Shown piece by piece: positions 25,442-35,097 of a DNA stretch of 64,000 bases (positions are counted from its first letter, which is position 1; every line of letters begins with the position of its first letter). Both the position numbers and the translations under genes were made by a program. A model generated the notes under the pieces. It did no database searches, was not told the DNA's origin, and saw only the letters and a list, made by a program, of their open reading frames with translations. The stretch is from Streptomyces sp. NBC_01237 (GTDB lineage: Bacteria > Actinomycetota > Actinomycetes > Streptomycetales > Streptomycetaceae), in assembly GCF_035917275.1 (NCBI RefSeq), contig NZ_CP108508.1, positions 5,456,001-5,520,000 of the forward strand, read 5' to 3'.

Positions 25442-25497
25442 CCGCTGCCCGGCCCTCCCCCCCCGGCCTTCCTCCCCGGCCGGGTCCGGCGGTCAGG
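25437..25497. terminator. Bidirectional hairpin between convergent genes
   Basis: CCTGACCGC at 25437-25445 pairs with GCGGTCAGG at 25489-25497. The stem contains the stop codons of both convergent genes, and the loop holds further GC-rich self-complementary sequence (GGCC / GGCCGGG). Confidence 0.5.
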
Positions 25498-26302
25498 GGG
25501 AGGTCAGCAGGGCCAGCAGCCGGGCGGGCGCGTCCTCCTGGACCGTGTGGCCCGCGCCGTCCACCCAGATCAGCTCGGACCCCGGAATCCGGGCGTGCAG
25601 CCGCTCGGCGAACTCACCGACCAGGAGCCGGTCCTCGCGCCCCCAGATGATCCGGGTCGGCACCGACACCTCGCCGAGGAGCGGCTCGAACGCGTCGGAC
25701 TGCGCCTGCTCCAGATCCCGGTACTGCCGGTAGAACGCCGCCTGGCCGACCGGCCCGCGCCAGGGGGCGAGATAGGCGTCGAGGACGCCGGGCCGGTATC
25801 CCGTATGGGTGGCGTAGCGCAGATGGCTCGTGACCAGTGCCTCGTGGGCGTAGTCGGGGAGCCGCTCGAAGACGTTCGCGTTCTCGCGGATGAGCTTGAA
25901 GAAGCCCGTACCCCAGTCGCCGCCGCCCACGGCGTCGACCAGCGTGAGGTGCCGGTAGCGGGCGCCCTCCAGCAGCAGCGCCCGCAGCGCGACGGCGCCG
26001 CCGATGTCATGGGCCACCACGTCCGGGGCGGACAGCCCCCAGTGGCCGAGGAGGGCGGCGAACCGCCGCCCCTGGGCGGCCAGCCCGACGTCCTGGCCCG
26101 CACGCTGCTCCGACCGCCCGTAGCCCAGCAGGTCGAAGACGAAGACCTGACGGGTGCGGGCGAGGGCAGGGGCGATATCGCGCCAGATGTACGAGGAGAA
26201 CGGGGAGCCGTGCAGCAGCACGACGGGATCGCCCTGCCCGAACGAGTCCCACCGGATGGCTCCGTCGGGCGTCTCGAAGGTCCTGCCGAGAGTCCAGGTC
26301 AT
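25493..26302 (-). CDS. Alpha/beta hydrolase of the epoxide hydrolase / haloalkane dehalogenase type
   Basis: A 269-residue hydrolase. The nucleophile position is aspartate (VVAHDIGGAVALRAL), as in haloalkane dehalogenases and epoxide hydrolases rather than the serine of esterases. Other landmarks are the oxyanion motif HGSPFSSYIWRDI (HGxP), the acid in GREDRLL and histidine in DGAGHTVQEDAP. No signal peptide is present. The ATG at 26302 fixes a natural N-terminus MTWTLGRTFETPDG. Upstream lies a GTTACC-N17-GGTAAC inverted repeat that may be an operator. The physiological substrate is unknown. Confidence 0.87.
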   Translation of the reverse strand: MTWTLGRTFETPDGAIRWDSFGQGDPVVLLHGSPFSSYIWRDIAPALARTRQVFVFDLLGYGRSEQRAGQDVGLAAQGRRFAALLGHWGLSAPDVVAHDIGGAVALRALLLEGARYRHLTLVDAVGGGDWGTGFFKLIRENANVFERLPDYAHEALVTSHLRYATHTGYRPGVLDAYLAPWRGPVGQAAFYRQYRDLEQAQSDAFEPLLGEVSVPTRIIWGREDRLLVGEFAERLHARIPGSELIWVDGAGHTVQEDAPARLLALLTSP

Positions 26303-26344
26303 GGGGTGCCTCCTGCTTCGGGGATGCTCGACCGCTTCGATGAA

Positions 26345-26373
26345 GTTACCAGAAGGAGCTTTTAACAGGTAAC
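26345..26373. promoter_or_regulatory. GTTACC-N17-GGTAAC inverted repeat
   Basis: GTTACC at 26345-26350 and GGTAAC at 26368-26373 are exact reverse complements in the 112-base gap between the divergent hydrolase (start 26302) and membrane protein (start 26415) genes. No adjacent regulator gene is present, so the binding protein is unknown. Confidence 0.4.
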
Positions 26374-26414
26374 GGTTGGAGGGGGGGGAGTGACCCGCCG
26401 GTAGTGTCTGGGTC

Positions 26415-27074
26415 ATGTCACGCCGTTCGCCGCTGCCGCCGTCCCCGCCGCCCGTGGAGATCCGCTCCTGGCCCGACCGCGAAGCGCTGCTCGCCGACCG
26501 GGACGTGGTCCTGGGCGAGCTGGTCAGGATGCATGTGGGGCCGGGGCGGCTCGGGTTGCTGTGGATGTGGGCGGCGCTCGCCGCGCTCGGCTGGTCCCTC
26601 GTGGGGACCGGGCTCATCATGTTCGAGCAGACGTACGACGTGATCAGCGCCATCGGTGCCCTGGTCAGCCTCGTCATCGGCGTCGCACTCCTGGTGCCGT
26701 CCGCCGTCTTCGTCGCGCTGGGCCTGTCCCGGGACCGGAGGGTCCGTCAACTGCTCCTGGAATGGGGCGCGCTGGACCGCGACCCGGCCCGCGACCTGCG
26801 ACTGCGCAGGCCCGGAGCCAGTCTCGCCTGGCTGCTGGCGTCCTTCGTGCTGTGCGCGGTCGGCCTGTTCGCGTGCACGGCCGGACCGGCGGGCGCCACG
26901 GCCGGTGACCCGTACGGCCTGGTCGTCCTCCTCATGGGCGTCGGCCTCATCGCCTGGGTGGCCGGTCTGATCGGCATCACCAAGGCGCTCACCCACCGCC
27001 GTTGGGTGGTGCGGGTCCTGATCGGAGCCGTGTCCCGGCCGCGGGTGCCGGCGGGCGGCGGACCGCACGGCTGA
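26415..27074 (+). CDS. Predicted four-helix integral membrane protein
   Basis: A 219-residue protein of unknown function. A charged N-terminus of about 48 residues is followed by four hydrophobic spans: about 50-72 (LLWMWAALAALGWSLVGTGLIMF), 79-105 (AIGALVSLVIGVALLVPSAVFVALGL), 138-160 (LAWLLASFVLCAVGLFACTAGPA) and 170-190 (LVVLLMGVGLIAWVAGLIGI). A basic cytoplasmic loop RDRRVRQLLLEWGALDRDPARDLRLRRPG separates the pairs. It is convergent with the methyltransferase gene, with only 12 bases between stops. Confidence 0.75.
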   Translation: MSRRSPLPPSPPPVEIRSWPDREALLADRDVVLGELVRMHVGPGRLGLLWMWAALAALGWSLVGTGLIMFEQTYDVISAIGALVSLVIGVALLVPSAVFVALGLSRDRRVRQLLLEWGALDRDPARDLRLRRPGASLAWLLASFVLCAVGLFACTAGPAGATAGDPYGLVVLLMGVGLIAWVAGLIGITKALTHRRWVVRVLIGAVSRPRVPAGGGPHG

Positions 27075-27086
27075 CACCTCACCGGC

Positions 27087-28319
27087 TCATCGGTCCACGG
27101 GGTGGCCGATCAGCATCGTCGGGGCACCGGCCACCCGGGTCAGGAACACGGTGGCCGAGTGCGGCCCCCGAAGCTTCATGCGGCGGCGCAGTTCCTCCGG
27201 TTCGACCGCCGAGCCGCGCTTCTTGACGGTCAGTACGCCGACCTCCCGCTCCCGCAGCAGGGCCTTCAGCTTCTTCATGCCGAACGGGAGCCGGTCGGTG
27301 ATCTCGTACGCGGTCGTGTAGGGCGACTCGTACGGCGTCTCGCTCGTGACGTACGCGATCGTCTCGTCGATCAGCCACCCACCGCACCGCTCCACGATGT
27401 CGGCGACCAGGTGGGCGCGGATGACGGCGCCGTCCGGCTCGTACAGATAGCGGGCGACGGGGCCGACGGGCGGGGCGGGGAGCGGGGCGGCGGCGACCAG
27501 CGTCGCCGCCGAGGGCAGGAGCGTCGCCCGGAACGAGCCGGGCGCGAAGCCCTCGCCGAACCAGAGCACCGCCTCCTTGACGTCGCCGCCGTCCGAGATC
27601 CACTCCGCCTCCGCCCGCGGCCCGATCGCCTCGTGCGGGACGCCGGGGGCGATCTTCAGCGCCGCCCTGGGGGCCTTCAGCGCGGCGGCGGTCGCCCAGG
27701 ACAGCGGCGGTGAGTACGCCTCCGGATCGAAGATCCGGCCCCGTCCGCCGCGCCGCGCCGGGTCGACGAAGACCGCGTCGTACGGGGAGGTGTCGATCTC
27801 CGTGACATCGGCGCACCGCACCTCGATCAGGTCCGCCAGACCGAGCGCCGCGGCGTTGGCGCGGGCGACCTCGGCGGTCAGCGGATCGCGGTCCACGGCG
27901 AGCACACGGATTCCGGCGCGGGCCAGGGCGATCGCGTCGCCGCCGATCCCGCAGCACAGGTCCGCGACGCTCCGTACGCCGCCGAGCCGCGCGAACCGTT
28001 CGGCGCGGTACGTCGCGACCGACGTACGGGTGGCCTGCTCGACGCCGTTCGGTGTGAAGAACATCCGGTGCGCGTCCTCGGCACCGAACTTCGCCACCGC
28101 CCGCTGCCGCAGCCGTGCCTGCCCCAGGGCCGCCGACACCAGATCCGCGGGGTGCGAACGGCGCAGCCGGGTCGCGGTGGCCAGCTCCCGCGCGGGGTCG
28201 TGGTCCCGCAGCCCGGCCAGCAGCTCGGCGCCCTCGGGCGTGCGCAGGGCGGCGAAGGCGGCGAGCGGGTCCGTGGGGCCGGCGGGGCCGGTGGGGGTAG
28301 TTGCGTTCACCCGGCCCAT
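27087..28319 (-). CDS. Class I SAM-dependent methyltransferase with THUMP-like C-terminal domain
   Basis: A 410-residue protein. The helical N-terminus (AAFAALRTPEGAELLAGL) leads to a SAM-binding core with VADLCCGIGGDAIALARAGIRVLAVDRDP (motif I) and YDAVFVDPARRGGRGR (motif IV-like). The C-terminus (PFGMKKLKALLREREVGVLTVKKRGSAVEPEELRRRMKLRG) matches the THUMP-like domain often attached to such methyltransferases and probably contacts RNA. The substrate is unknown, most likely RNA. ATG at 28319; a GTG three codons later is an alternative. It is divergent from the deacetylase gene. Confidence 0.85.
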   Translation of the reverse strand: MGRVNATTPTGPAGPTDPLAAFAALRTPEGAELLAGLRDHDPARELATATRLRRSHPADLVSAALGQARLRQRAVAKFGAEDAHRMFFTPNGVEQATRTSVATYRAERFARLGGVRSVADLCCGIGGDAIALARAGIRVLAVDRDPLTAEVARANAAALGLADLIEVRCADVTEIDTSPYDAVFVDPARRGGRGRIFDPEAYSPPLSWATAAALKAPRAALKIAPGVPHEAIGPRAEAEWISDGGDVKEAVLWFGEGFAPGSFRATLLPSAATLVAAAPLPAPPVGPVARYLYEPDGAVIRAHLVADIVERCGGWLIDETIAYVTSETPYESPYTTAYEITDRLPFGMKKLKALLREREVGVLTVKKRGSAVEPEELRRRMKLRGPHSATVFLTRVAGAPTMLIGHPVDR

Positions 28320-28417
28320 TGTGAGCCAGGCCGGCTGTGAGCCAGCCGGGGGACCGGGCGAGCCCGGCGGCGGTGTCGGGGCGGGGGCCCGGTGACGGGC
28401 TGGCAGGATGCGGCGCC

Positions 28418-29398
28418 ATGCAGCCAGTACGACAAAAAGAAAAATTGACCACGAAGAGGCGCAGACCGGGTCACATGGTCCTGGCGGCCCTGCTGGTCGC
28501 CGCCGTCGGCTCCGGATGCGCCGCAGGATCGGACGGCGGTGGCGCGGGCACCCCCGGCGGGTCGGCCGAGCCCACCGCCGGTCAGCGGGGCGGGCCGGCC
28601 GCCGGGCAGCCGGGCGGCCCGGCCCGGCAGGCCGGACCCGCCCGCGCCCCGGACACGTACGCCCAGGAGCTCAAGCGCAAACAGGCGGCCCGGGCCGTCG
28701 CCGCGAAGAAGTGGGGGCTGGCCGCGGTGCCGCTGCCCGCCCCCGCGCCCCCCGCCGTGAAACCGCGCATCACCTCCCGCGAGGGCTTCGAGGTCACGGA
28801 CGGGGACGCGCTGCCGCCCGTCTTCACCACTGTGCCCACCAAGGAGCGGATCGTCTTCCTCACCATGGACGACGGGGCGGAGAAGGACCCCGAGCTGCTG
28901 CGGATGATGACCGAACTCGACATCCCCTACAGCGCCTTCCTCAGCGACTACGTGATCAACGACGACTACGACTACTTCGCGAAGATGCAGAAGCTCGGAG
29001 TCACCCTCAACAACCACACGCTCAACCACCGCTATCTGCCCGGACTCTCCCGCGAGGAACAGCGGACGGAGATCTGCGACCAGCAGGCGAAGATCCAGAA
29101 GCGCTACGGGAAGCGGCCCACCCTCTTCAGGCCGCCGTACGGCAACTACAACCGCGACACCCTGGTCGTCGCGAAGTCCTGCGGGGTCACCGCCGTACCC
29201 CTGTGGTCCGCCGAGGCGTTCCCCGACCACATGGAGTGGCGCGAGTGGGACCGGGACCTGCACCCCGGAGACATCGTCCTGACCCACTTCCGGGGACGCG
29301 AGGACTGGAAGGGCTCCATGGCGGACATGATCCGCCGGGTCATGAAGACGATCACCGACAAGGGGTACGCGGTGGCCAGGCTGGAGGACTACGTATGA
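28418..29398 (+). CDS. Polysaccharide deacetylase family protein, probable lipoprotein
   Basis: A 326-residue exported NodB-type deacetylase. The N-terminus has a hydrophobic segment ending VGSGCAAG, an imperfect lipobox, then an Ala/Gly/Pro-rich linker. The catalytic domain shows variant motif 1 FLTMDDGAEK, motif 2 NNHTLNH (metal-binding histidines), motif 3 RPPYGNYN and a late LHPGDIVLTHF. It probably removes acetyl groups from a cell-wall or extracellular glycan. The ATG at 28418 gives the shortest start with a complete signal peptide. Its stop overlaps the next lipoprotein ATG (ATGA), so the two are coupled. Confidence 0.87.
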   Translation: MQPVRQKEKLTTKRRRPGHMVLAALLVAAVGSGCAAGSDGGGAGTPGGSAEPTAGQRGGPAAGQPGGPARQAGPARAPDTYAQELKRKQAARAVAAKKWGLAAVPLPAPAPPAVKPRITSREGFEVTDGDALPPVFTTVPTKERIVFLTMDDGAEKDPELLRMMTELDIPYSAFLSDYVINDDYDYFAKMQKLGVTLNNHTLNHRYLPGLSREEQRTEICDQQAKIQKRYGKRPTLFRPPYGNYNRDTLVVAKSCGVTAVPLWSAEAFPDHMEWREWDRDLHPGDIVLTHFRGREDWKGSMADMIRRVMKTITDKGYAVARLEDYV

Positions 29399-29655
29399 GC
29401 CGCGCGCACCGGCTGCTGGCCGCACTGCTGACGGCCGGTGCGCTGTTCACCGTCACCGCGGGCTGCGCGCAGTCGGTGGACCCCATCGAACGGCTGGGGC
29501 GCAAGGCGGCCCAGAAGGTCGGCCCGCGGTCGCCGTCGCCCAAGGCCACCGTGGCCAAGGGCAGTCGCGGCGCGTGCGGCCGGCGCCCCCTCCCGCTCCG
29601 GCTCGCCGCACGACGCGAGGGTGGTGAATTGGCACTCCGCTTGACCGAGTGCTAA
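29395..29655 (+). CDS. Small predicted lipoprotein
   Basis: An 86-residue exported protein. [42 protein letters not shown] has a good lipobox (TAGC), so the mature protein would be lipid-anchored at Cys24. The rest is basic and low in complexity. It is coupled by ATGA overlap to the deacetylase. Remarkably, its final nine codons and stop lie inside the first CIRCE element of groES, so the C-terminus is constrained by DNA that HrcA binds; the true C-terminus in relatives may differ. Confidence 0.7.
   Translation: MSRAHRLLAALLTAGALFTVTAGCAQSVDPIERLGRKAAQKVGPRSPSPKATVAKGSRGACGRRPLPLRLAARREGGELALRLTEC
29629..29655. promoter_or_regulatory. CIRCE element 1 (HrcA operator) upstream of groES
   Basis: TTGGCACTC at 29629-29637, a nine-base spacer, and GAGTGCTAA at 29647-29655 match the CIRCE consensus TTAGCACTC-N9-GAGTGCTAA with one change. 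HrcA binds this sequence and represses chaperonin genes until heat shock. The spacer contains the -35 hexamer TTGACC. Confidence 0.95.
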
Positions 29656-29669
29656 TCGCGGTCATAGTC
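29641..29669 (+). promoter_or_regulatory. groES-groEL1 promoter
   Basis: TTGACC at 29641-29646 and CATAGT at 29663-29668 (spacing 16) form a vegetative-type promoter. The -35 lies inside CIRCE 1 and the -10 between the two CIRCE elements, so HrcA at either site would block polymerase. Confidence 0.7.
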
Positions 29670-29675
29670 TCGGGT

Positions 29676-29702
29676 CTGGCACTCCCCCCTGGAGAGTGCC
29701 AG
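29676..29702. promoter_or_regulatory. CIRCE element 2 upstream of groES
   Basis: CTGGCACTC at 29676-29684, nine bases, and GAGTGCCAG at 29694-29702 form a perfect inverted repeat with the CIRCE core. Its centre is 47 bases from that of CIRCE 1, downstream of the -10, so it probably lies at the start of the transcript. Confidence 0.93.
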
Positions 29703-29809
29703 CACCACTGTGCGACAGGGCAGGTCCGGCACCCGCGACGACGGATCGACCTGGTCGCCGACCAAAGACTGTTAAACCCCGTGAGATCTCCGAAGGGGGA
29801 GACCGGATC

Positions 29810-30118
29810 GTGTCGACCACCAGCTCCAAGGTTGCGATCAAGCCGCTTGAGGACCGCATTGTGGTCCAGCCGCTCGACGCCGAGCAGACCACGGCTTCCG
29901 GCCTGGTCATTCCGGACACTGCCAAGGAGAAGCCCCAGGAGGGCGTCGTCCTGGCCGTGGGCCCGGGCCGCTTCGAGAACGGCGAGCGTCTTCCGCTCGA
30001 CGTCAAGACCGGCGATGTCGTTCTGTACAGCAAGTACGGCGGCACCGAGGTGAAGTACAACGGCGAGGAGTACCTCGTCCTCTCGGCGCGCGACGTCCTC
30101 GCGATCGTCGAGAAGTAA
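29810..30118 (+). CDS. groES: Co-chaperonin GroES
   Basis: A 102-residue Gro[48 protein letters not shown] contains the mobile loop, and [32 protein letters not shown] is the usual end. It caps the GroEL ring during folding. The GTG at 29810 is chosen because AGGGGGAGA lies about ten bases upstream and the family begins here; the leader of about 100 bases upstream carries CIRCE 2. groEL1 follows after 100 bases in the same HrcA-controlled operon. Confidence 0.96.
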   Translation: MSTTSSKVAIKPLEDRIVVQPLDAEQTTASGLVIPDTAKEKPQEGVVLAVGPGRFENGERLPLDVKTGDVVLYSKYGGTEVKYNGEEYLVLSARDVLAIVEK

Positions 30119-30167
30119 TTCACCCACGTTTGCTTCTGTTCTGCGCCCCTGGTCCCCTGCGAAATAA

Positions 30168-31841
<1,674 letters not shown>

Positions 31842-31857
31842 TACGCACCCGGCACGA

Positions 31858-31902
31858 CACCGAGGCCCGGTACCCCCGTCGCGGGGGCACCGGGCCTCGG
31901 TG
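31858..31902 (+). terminator. Strong intrinsic-type terminator of the groES-groEL1 operon
   Basis: CACCGAGGCCCGGT (31858-31871) with CCCCC pairs with GGGGG and ACCGGGCCTCGGTG (31889-31902), a 20-bp stem with one mismatch and a GTCGC loop, 17 bases after the groEL1 stop. Confidence 0.9.
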
Positions 31903-31923
31903 CGTTCCACCCTGCCGGGTGCG

Positions 31924-32203
31924 CTGTCCCCGGACCCCTGCTCCTCAATCGCCGGAGGGGCTGGGTTTTGGGGGCACTGCCCCCGGACGCCTGCTCCTCA
32001 ATCGCCGGAGGGGCTGGGTTTTCGGGGGGCTGTCCCCGGACGCCTGCTCCTCAATCGCCGGAGGGGCTGGGTTTTCGGGGGGCTGTCCCCGGACGCCTGC
32101 TCCTCAATCGCCGGAGGGGCTGGGTTTTGGGGGCACTGCCCCCCGGACCTCTGCTCCTCAATTACCGGAGGGGCTGGGTTTTCGGGGGGCTCGGTTTATT
32201 GAG
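31924..32203. repeat. Five tandem 53-bp repeats downstream of groEL1
   Basis: The block CTGCTCCTCAATCGCCGGAG plus GGGCTGGGTTTT recurs at 31938, 31991, 32044, 32097 and 32151 (periods 53, 53, 53 and 54), joined by variants of CGGGGGGCTGTCCCCGGACGC. Three frames are open on the plus strand but encode only repeat-derived Gly/Pro/Arg peptides, so I regard it as non-coding. There are no unique spacers, so it is not a CRISPR array. Confidence 0.9.
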
Positions 32204-32279
32204 CCCGCCCGGCGATTGAGGGCATCTTTCAGCCTGTCCGGCGTTTGAGGACCGGGGTCCGGGGCGGAGCCCCGAGGGG
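32204..32279. repeat. Inverted copies of the repeat core and GC hairpin at the convergent junction
   Basis: CCGGCGATTGAGG at 32209-32221 and the variant TCCGGCGTTTGAGG at 32237-32250 are reverse complements of the CCTCAATCGCCGG core of the 53-bp repeats. GGGGTCCGGGGCGGAGCCCC follows at about 32254-32273, itself a hairpin. Direct and inverted copies could form long stems that terminate transcription from both groEL1 and the dehydrogenase operon. Confidence 0.7.
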
Positions 32280-33308
32280 TCACGCCGAGTGGCGGAGCGC
32301 CCCCGGCGTCACCGGATCCGCGAACGGCAGTCCCCGGGCGAAGCGTTCCAGCTCGTCCAGCGACTGGTCGGCCATCCGATGCAGCTCATTGCCCAGCGAC
32401 CCCGCGACGTGCGGGGTCAGCAGAACGTTCGGCAGGTCGTACAACGGGGACTGCGCCGCCGGGAGTTCGGGCTCCGTGACATCCAGCACCGCGTGCAGCC
32501 GCCCGCTCACCAGCTCCGGCAGCAGCGCGTCCTCGTCCACCAGCGAACCCCGCGCCGTGTTGATCAGCGTCGCCCCGTCCGGCAGCAGCGCCAACTGCTC
32601 CGCGCCGATGAGGTGGTGCGTGGCCGGGAGCTGCGGCGCGTGGACGGAGAGGACCGAGCTGTCCGCGCACACCTGCGCCAGCGACGCGGAGCGGACACCC
32701 AGCGAGGCCGCCTCCTCGGCACCGACGTACGGGTCGTAGAGCGCCACGTCCAGATCGAACGGCCGCAGCAGTTCGATCACCCGGCGGCCGATGCGGGACG
32801 CTCCGACGATGCCGACGGTACGGCGGTAGTTGCCGGTGGCGTCCAGCTCGTGGAGCCAGTCGTGGTCGGTGCGCAGCTCGCGGTAGCGCCGGGCCGAGTG
32901 CAGGACGCGCTTGTTGGCGAAGAGCACCGCGGCCACCGTGTATTCGGCGACCGGCAGCGCGTTCGCCCCCGCCGCCGAGGTGACGGCGATCCCGCGTTCC
33001 CAGCAGGCGTCGGTGATGTGGTGCTTCACCGACCCCGCGGCGTGTACGACGGCGCGCAGCCGCGGGGCGGCGGCCAGTACCTCGGCGGTGAGCGGGGTCG
33101 CGCCCCAGCAGGTGAACAGCACCTCGGCCTCGGCGAGCGCGGCGGCCACCTCGGGCGTCGGAGCGGCCAGGTCGTGGCCGACGAGCCGGGGGTCCGTCCG
33201 GGTGAGGGCGGTCAGCCGGGTGCGGTGGTGTGCGGCGAGGAGGCGTTCGGCGATGCCGGGAGCCATCGCCAGCAGGGCCTTCGGCCGGTTGTCAGTGGCG
33301 TGGGGCAT
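32280..33308 (-). CDS. D-isomer-specific 2-hydroxyacid dehydrogenase
   Basis: A 342-residue NAD-dependent dehydrogenase. The Rossmann domain shows RRTVGIVGASRIGRRVIELLRPFDLDVALYDPY (GxxxxG loop); the catalytic triad is Arg in INTARGSLVDEDALL, Glu in LDVTEPE and His in LLTPHVAGS. It reduces or oxidises a 2-oxo/2-hydroxy acid, perhaps a sugar acid given the context. ATG at 33308, 44 bases after the second permease gene, so it is the last gene of the transporter operon. Linkage to the binding protein suggests it handles the imported compound. Confidence 0.9.
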   Translation of the reverse strand: MPHATDNRPKALLAMAPGIAERLLAAHHRTRLTALTRTDPRLVGHDLAAPTPEVAAALAEAEVLFTCWGATPLTAEVLAAAPRLRAVVHAAGSVKHHITDACWERGIAVTSAAGANALPVAEYTVAAVLFANKRVLHSARRYRELRTDHDWLHELDATGNYRRTVGIVGASRIGRRVIELLRPFDLDVALYDPYVGAEEAASLGVRSASLAQVCADSSVLSVHAPQLPATHHLIGAEQLALLPDGATLINTARGSLVDEDALLPELVSGRLHAVLDVTEPELPAAQSPLYDLPNVLLTPHVAGSLGNELHRMADQSLDELERFARGLPFADPVTPGALRHSA

Positions 33309-33352
33309 GGTGGGACTCGTACTCCTCAGGGCTCGCGCGGGCGGTCCGACGG

Positions 33353-34207
33353 TCACTTGACGCTTCCGGCGGTCAGGCCCGCCTTCCAGTGCCGTTGCAG
33401 CGAGACGAAGGCGACGATCAGGGGGATGACGGCGAGGAGGGAGCCGGTGACGACGAGCGGGTAGAAGCTCGGCTCGCCGTGGGTGTTGGTGTTCCAGGAG
33501 TAGAGACCGAGGCTCAACGGGAAGAGCTTGCGGTCCGACAGCATCACCAGGGGGAGGAAGAAGTTGTTCCAGATCGCGGTGAACTGGAAGAGGAAGACCG
33601 TCACGAAGCCCGGCATGACCATGGGCAGACCGATCGACCAGAAGGTGCGCAGCTCTCCCGCCCCGTCGATCCGGGCGGCCTCCAGCGCCTCGTTCGGGAT
33701 GTAGCCGGTGCAGAACACCCGCGCGAGATACACACCGAACGGGTTGACCAGCACCGGGATCAGCACCGACCAGTAGGTGTTGACCAGCCCGATCTTGGAC
33801 GCCAGGAGATACATCGGCAGGGCCAGCGCGGTGGTGGGCACCAGCACGCCCATCAGGACCAGGCCGAACAGCTTCTCCTTGCCCCGGAATTCGTACTTGT
33901 CGAAGGCGTAGCCCGCGGCGACGCAGATCAGCGAGCAGACGATCGCGCCGCCGCCGGCGTACAGGAGGCTGTTGAGGTACCAGCGGAAGTAGATGCCGTC
34001 GCCGTAGGAGGCGAGGTTCGACAGGTTCTCGCCGAGGTTGAAGCCGTCGAAGGAGAAGGCGTTGCCCGCGAGCAGGCCGCCGGTGTCCTTCGTGGCGGCG
34101 GTGACCAGCCAGACGAGGGGGAAGAGCATGTAGACGACCGCGAGGAGCAGGAAGCCGTTGACCGCCGTCTTGGACATCCAACGGCTGGGGCGAGTCGATG
34201 AGTTCAT
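33353..34207 (-). CDS. Carbohydrate ABC transporter permease, MalG-type (CUT1)
   Basis: A 284-residue membrane protein with six predicted helices. The first is GFLLLAVVYMLFPLVWLVTA and the EAA loop that contacts the ATPase is EALEAARIDGAGELRTFWSIGLPM. It ends VAFVSLQRHWKAGLTAGSVK as in CUT1 sugar permeases. Its start overlaps the stop of the first permease gene by four bases. No ATPase gene is present in the operon; in Streptomyces the shared ATPase MsiK usually serves such systems. Confidence 0.92.
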   Translation of the reverse strand: MNSSTRPSRWMSKTAVNGFLLLAVVYMLFPLVWLVTAATKDTGGLLAGNAFSFDGFNLGENLSNLASYGDGIYFRWYLNSLLYAGGGAIVCSLICVAAGYAFDKYEFRGKEKLFGLVLMGVLVPTTALALPMYLLASKIGLVNTYWSVLIPVLVNPFGVYLARVFCTGYIPNEALEAARIDGAGELRTFWSIGLPMVMPGFVTVFLFQFTAIWNNFFLPLVMLSDRKLFPLSLGLYSWNTNTHGEPSFYPLVVTGSLLAVIPLIVAFVSLQRHWKAGLTAGSVK

Positions 34208-35097
34208 GCCTTCTTGCCCTTCCGGCCGGTGAAGCGGGTGACGACGAAGGAGAGCAGCGCGGCGGTGAGGGCCAGCAGGATGGAGGCGGCCGCGGCGAGC
34301 CCGTAGTCGTTGCGCTCGAAGGCCGCGGTGTACGCGTACATGTTCGGCGTCCAGGTGGAGGAGACGGCGGAGCCCGTTCCCTTGTTGAGGATCAGCGGTT
34401 CGGTGAACAGCTGGAGCGAGCCGATGATCGTGAACAGCGCGACCATCGCCACGGAGGCGCGGATCAGCGGGACCTTGATGGACAGGGCGATCCGCCAGGT
34501 ACCCGCACCGTCGACCGTGGCCGCTTCGAGTACGGACCGGTCGATGGCCTGGAGCGCGGCGTAGAAGATCACCATGTTGTAGCCGAGCCATTCCCACAGC
34601 GCGATGTTCACGATGGAGGGGAGAGCGCCTTCGGGGGAGAAGAAGTCGAAGCCGATCCCCCCGGACTCCATGGCGCTGACGACCGGGCTGAGCTGGGGTG
34701 TGTAGAGGTAGACCCAGATCAGCGCGGCGATGATGCCGGGCACGGCGTGCGGCAGGAAGAGCGCGAGCTGGAAGAACCGGCGGGCACGGGCCAGCGTGGA
34801 GTCCAGCAGCAGGGCGAGGGCGAGGGCCCCGATGAGCAGCAGCGGAATGTAGAACAGGCAGTATCCGAGCAGGACGCCGAAGCCCTCGCGGAAGGCCCGG
34901 TCGCCCAGCGCCGCCGCGTAGTTGTCGAGGCCGCTGAAGACGGTCTCGGTACCGCCGAAGCCCAGTCCGGACTGCTTCTCGGTGAACAGGCTGAGCCAGA
35001 CCGCGTATCCGATCGGCACGAGCATGGCCAAGGTGAACAGTACGAAGAAGGGCCCCAGCAGGACGGCGGCGGCTCTGGTTGTCCGGGCGCGCTTCAT
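34204..35097 (-). CDS. Carbohydrate ABC transporter permease, MalF-type (CUT1)
   Basis: A 297-residue membrane protein. Helix 1 is AAAVLLGPFFVLFTLAMLVPIGYAVWLSLF; the EAA loop is SVLEAATVDGAGTWRIALSIKVPLI. It is the first of two permeases forming the channel. Its start codon shares one base with the stop of the binding-protein gene and its end overlaps the second permease start, so the three proteins are made in stoichiometric coupling. Confidence 0.92.
   Translation of the reverse strand: MKRARTTRAAAVLLGPFFVLFTLAMLVPIGYAVWLSLFTEKQSGLGFGGTETVFSGLDNYAAALGDRAFREGFGVLLGYCLFYIPLLLIGALALALLLDSTLARARRFFQLALFLPHAVPGIIAALIWVYLYTPQLSPVVSAMESGGIGFDFFSPEGALPSIVNIALWEWLGYNMVIFYAALQAIDRSVLEAATVDGAGTWRIALSIKVPLIRASVAMVALFTIIGSLQLFTEPLILNKGTGSAVSSTWTPNMYAYTAAFERNDYGLAAAASILLALTAALLSFVVTRFTGRKGKKA

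Noticed and set aside
31924..32203. Possible CRISPR array
   Set aside because: Units are contiguous 53-bp repeats with no unique spacers and no cas genes nearby.
31900..32248. Three overlapping plus-strand frames encoding repeated Gly/Arg/Pro peptides
   Set aside because: They are translations of the 53-bp non-coding repeats in all frames, with no start context.
33308..34181. N-terminal extension of the hydroxyacid dehydrogenase into the permease gene
   Set aside because: The extended frame is antisense-like low-complexity sequence out of frame with the permease; the ATG at 33308 starts the normal fold.
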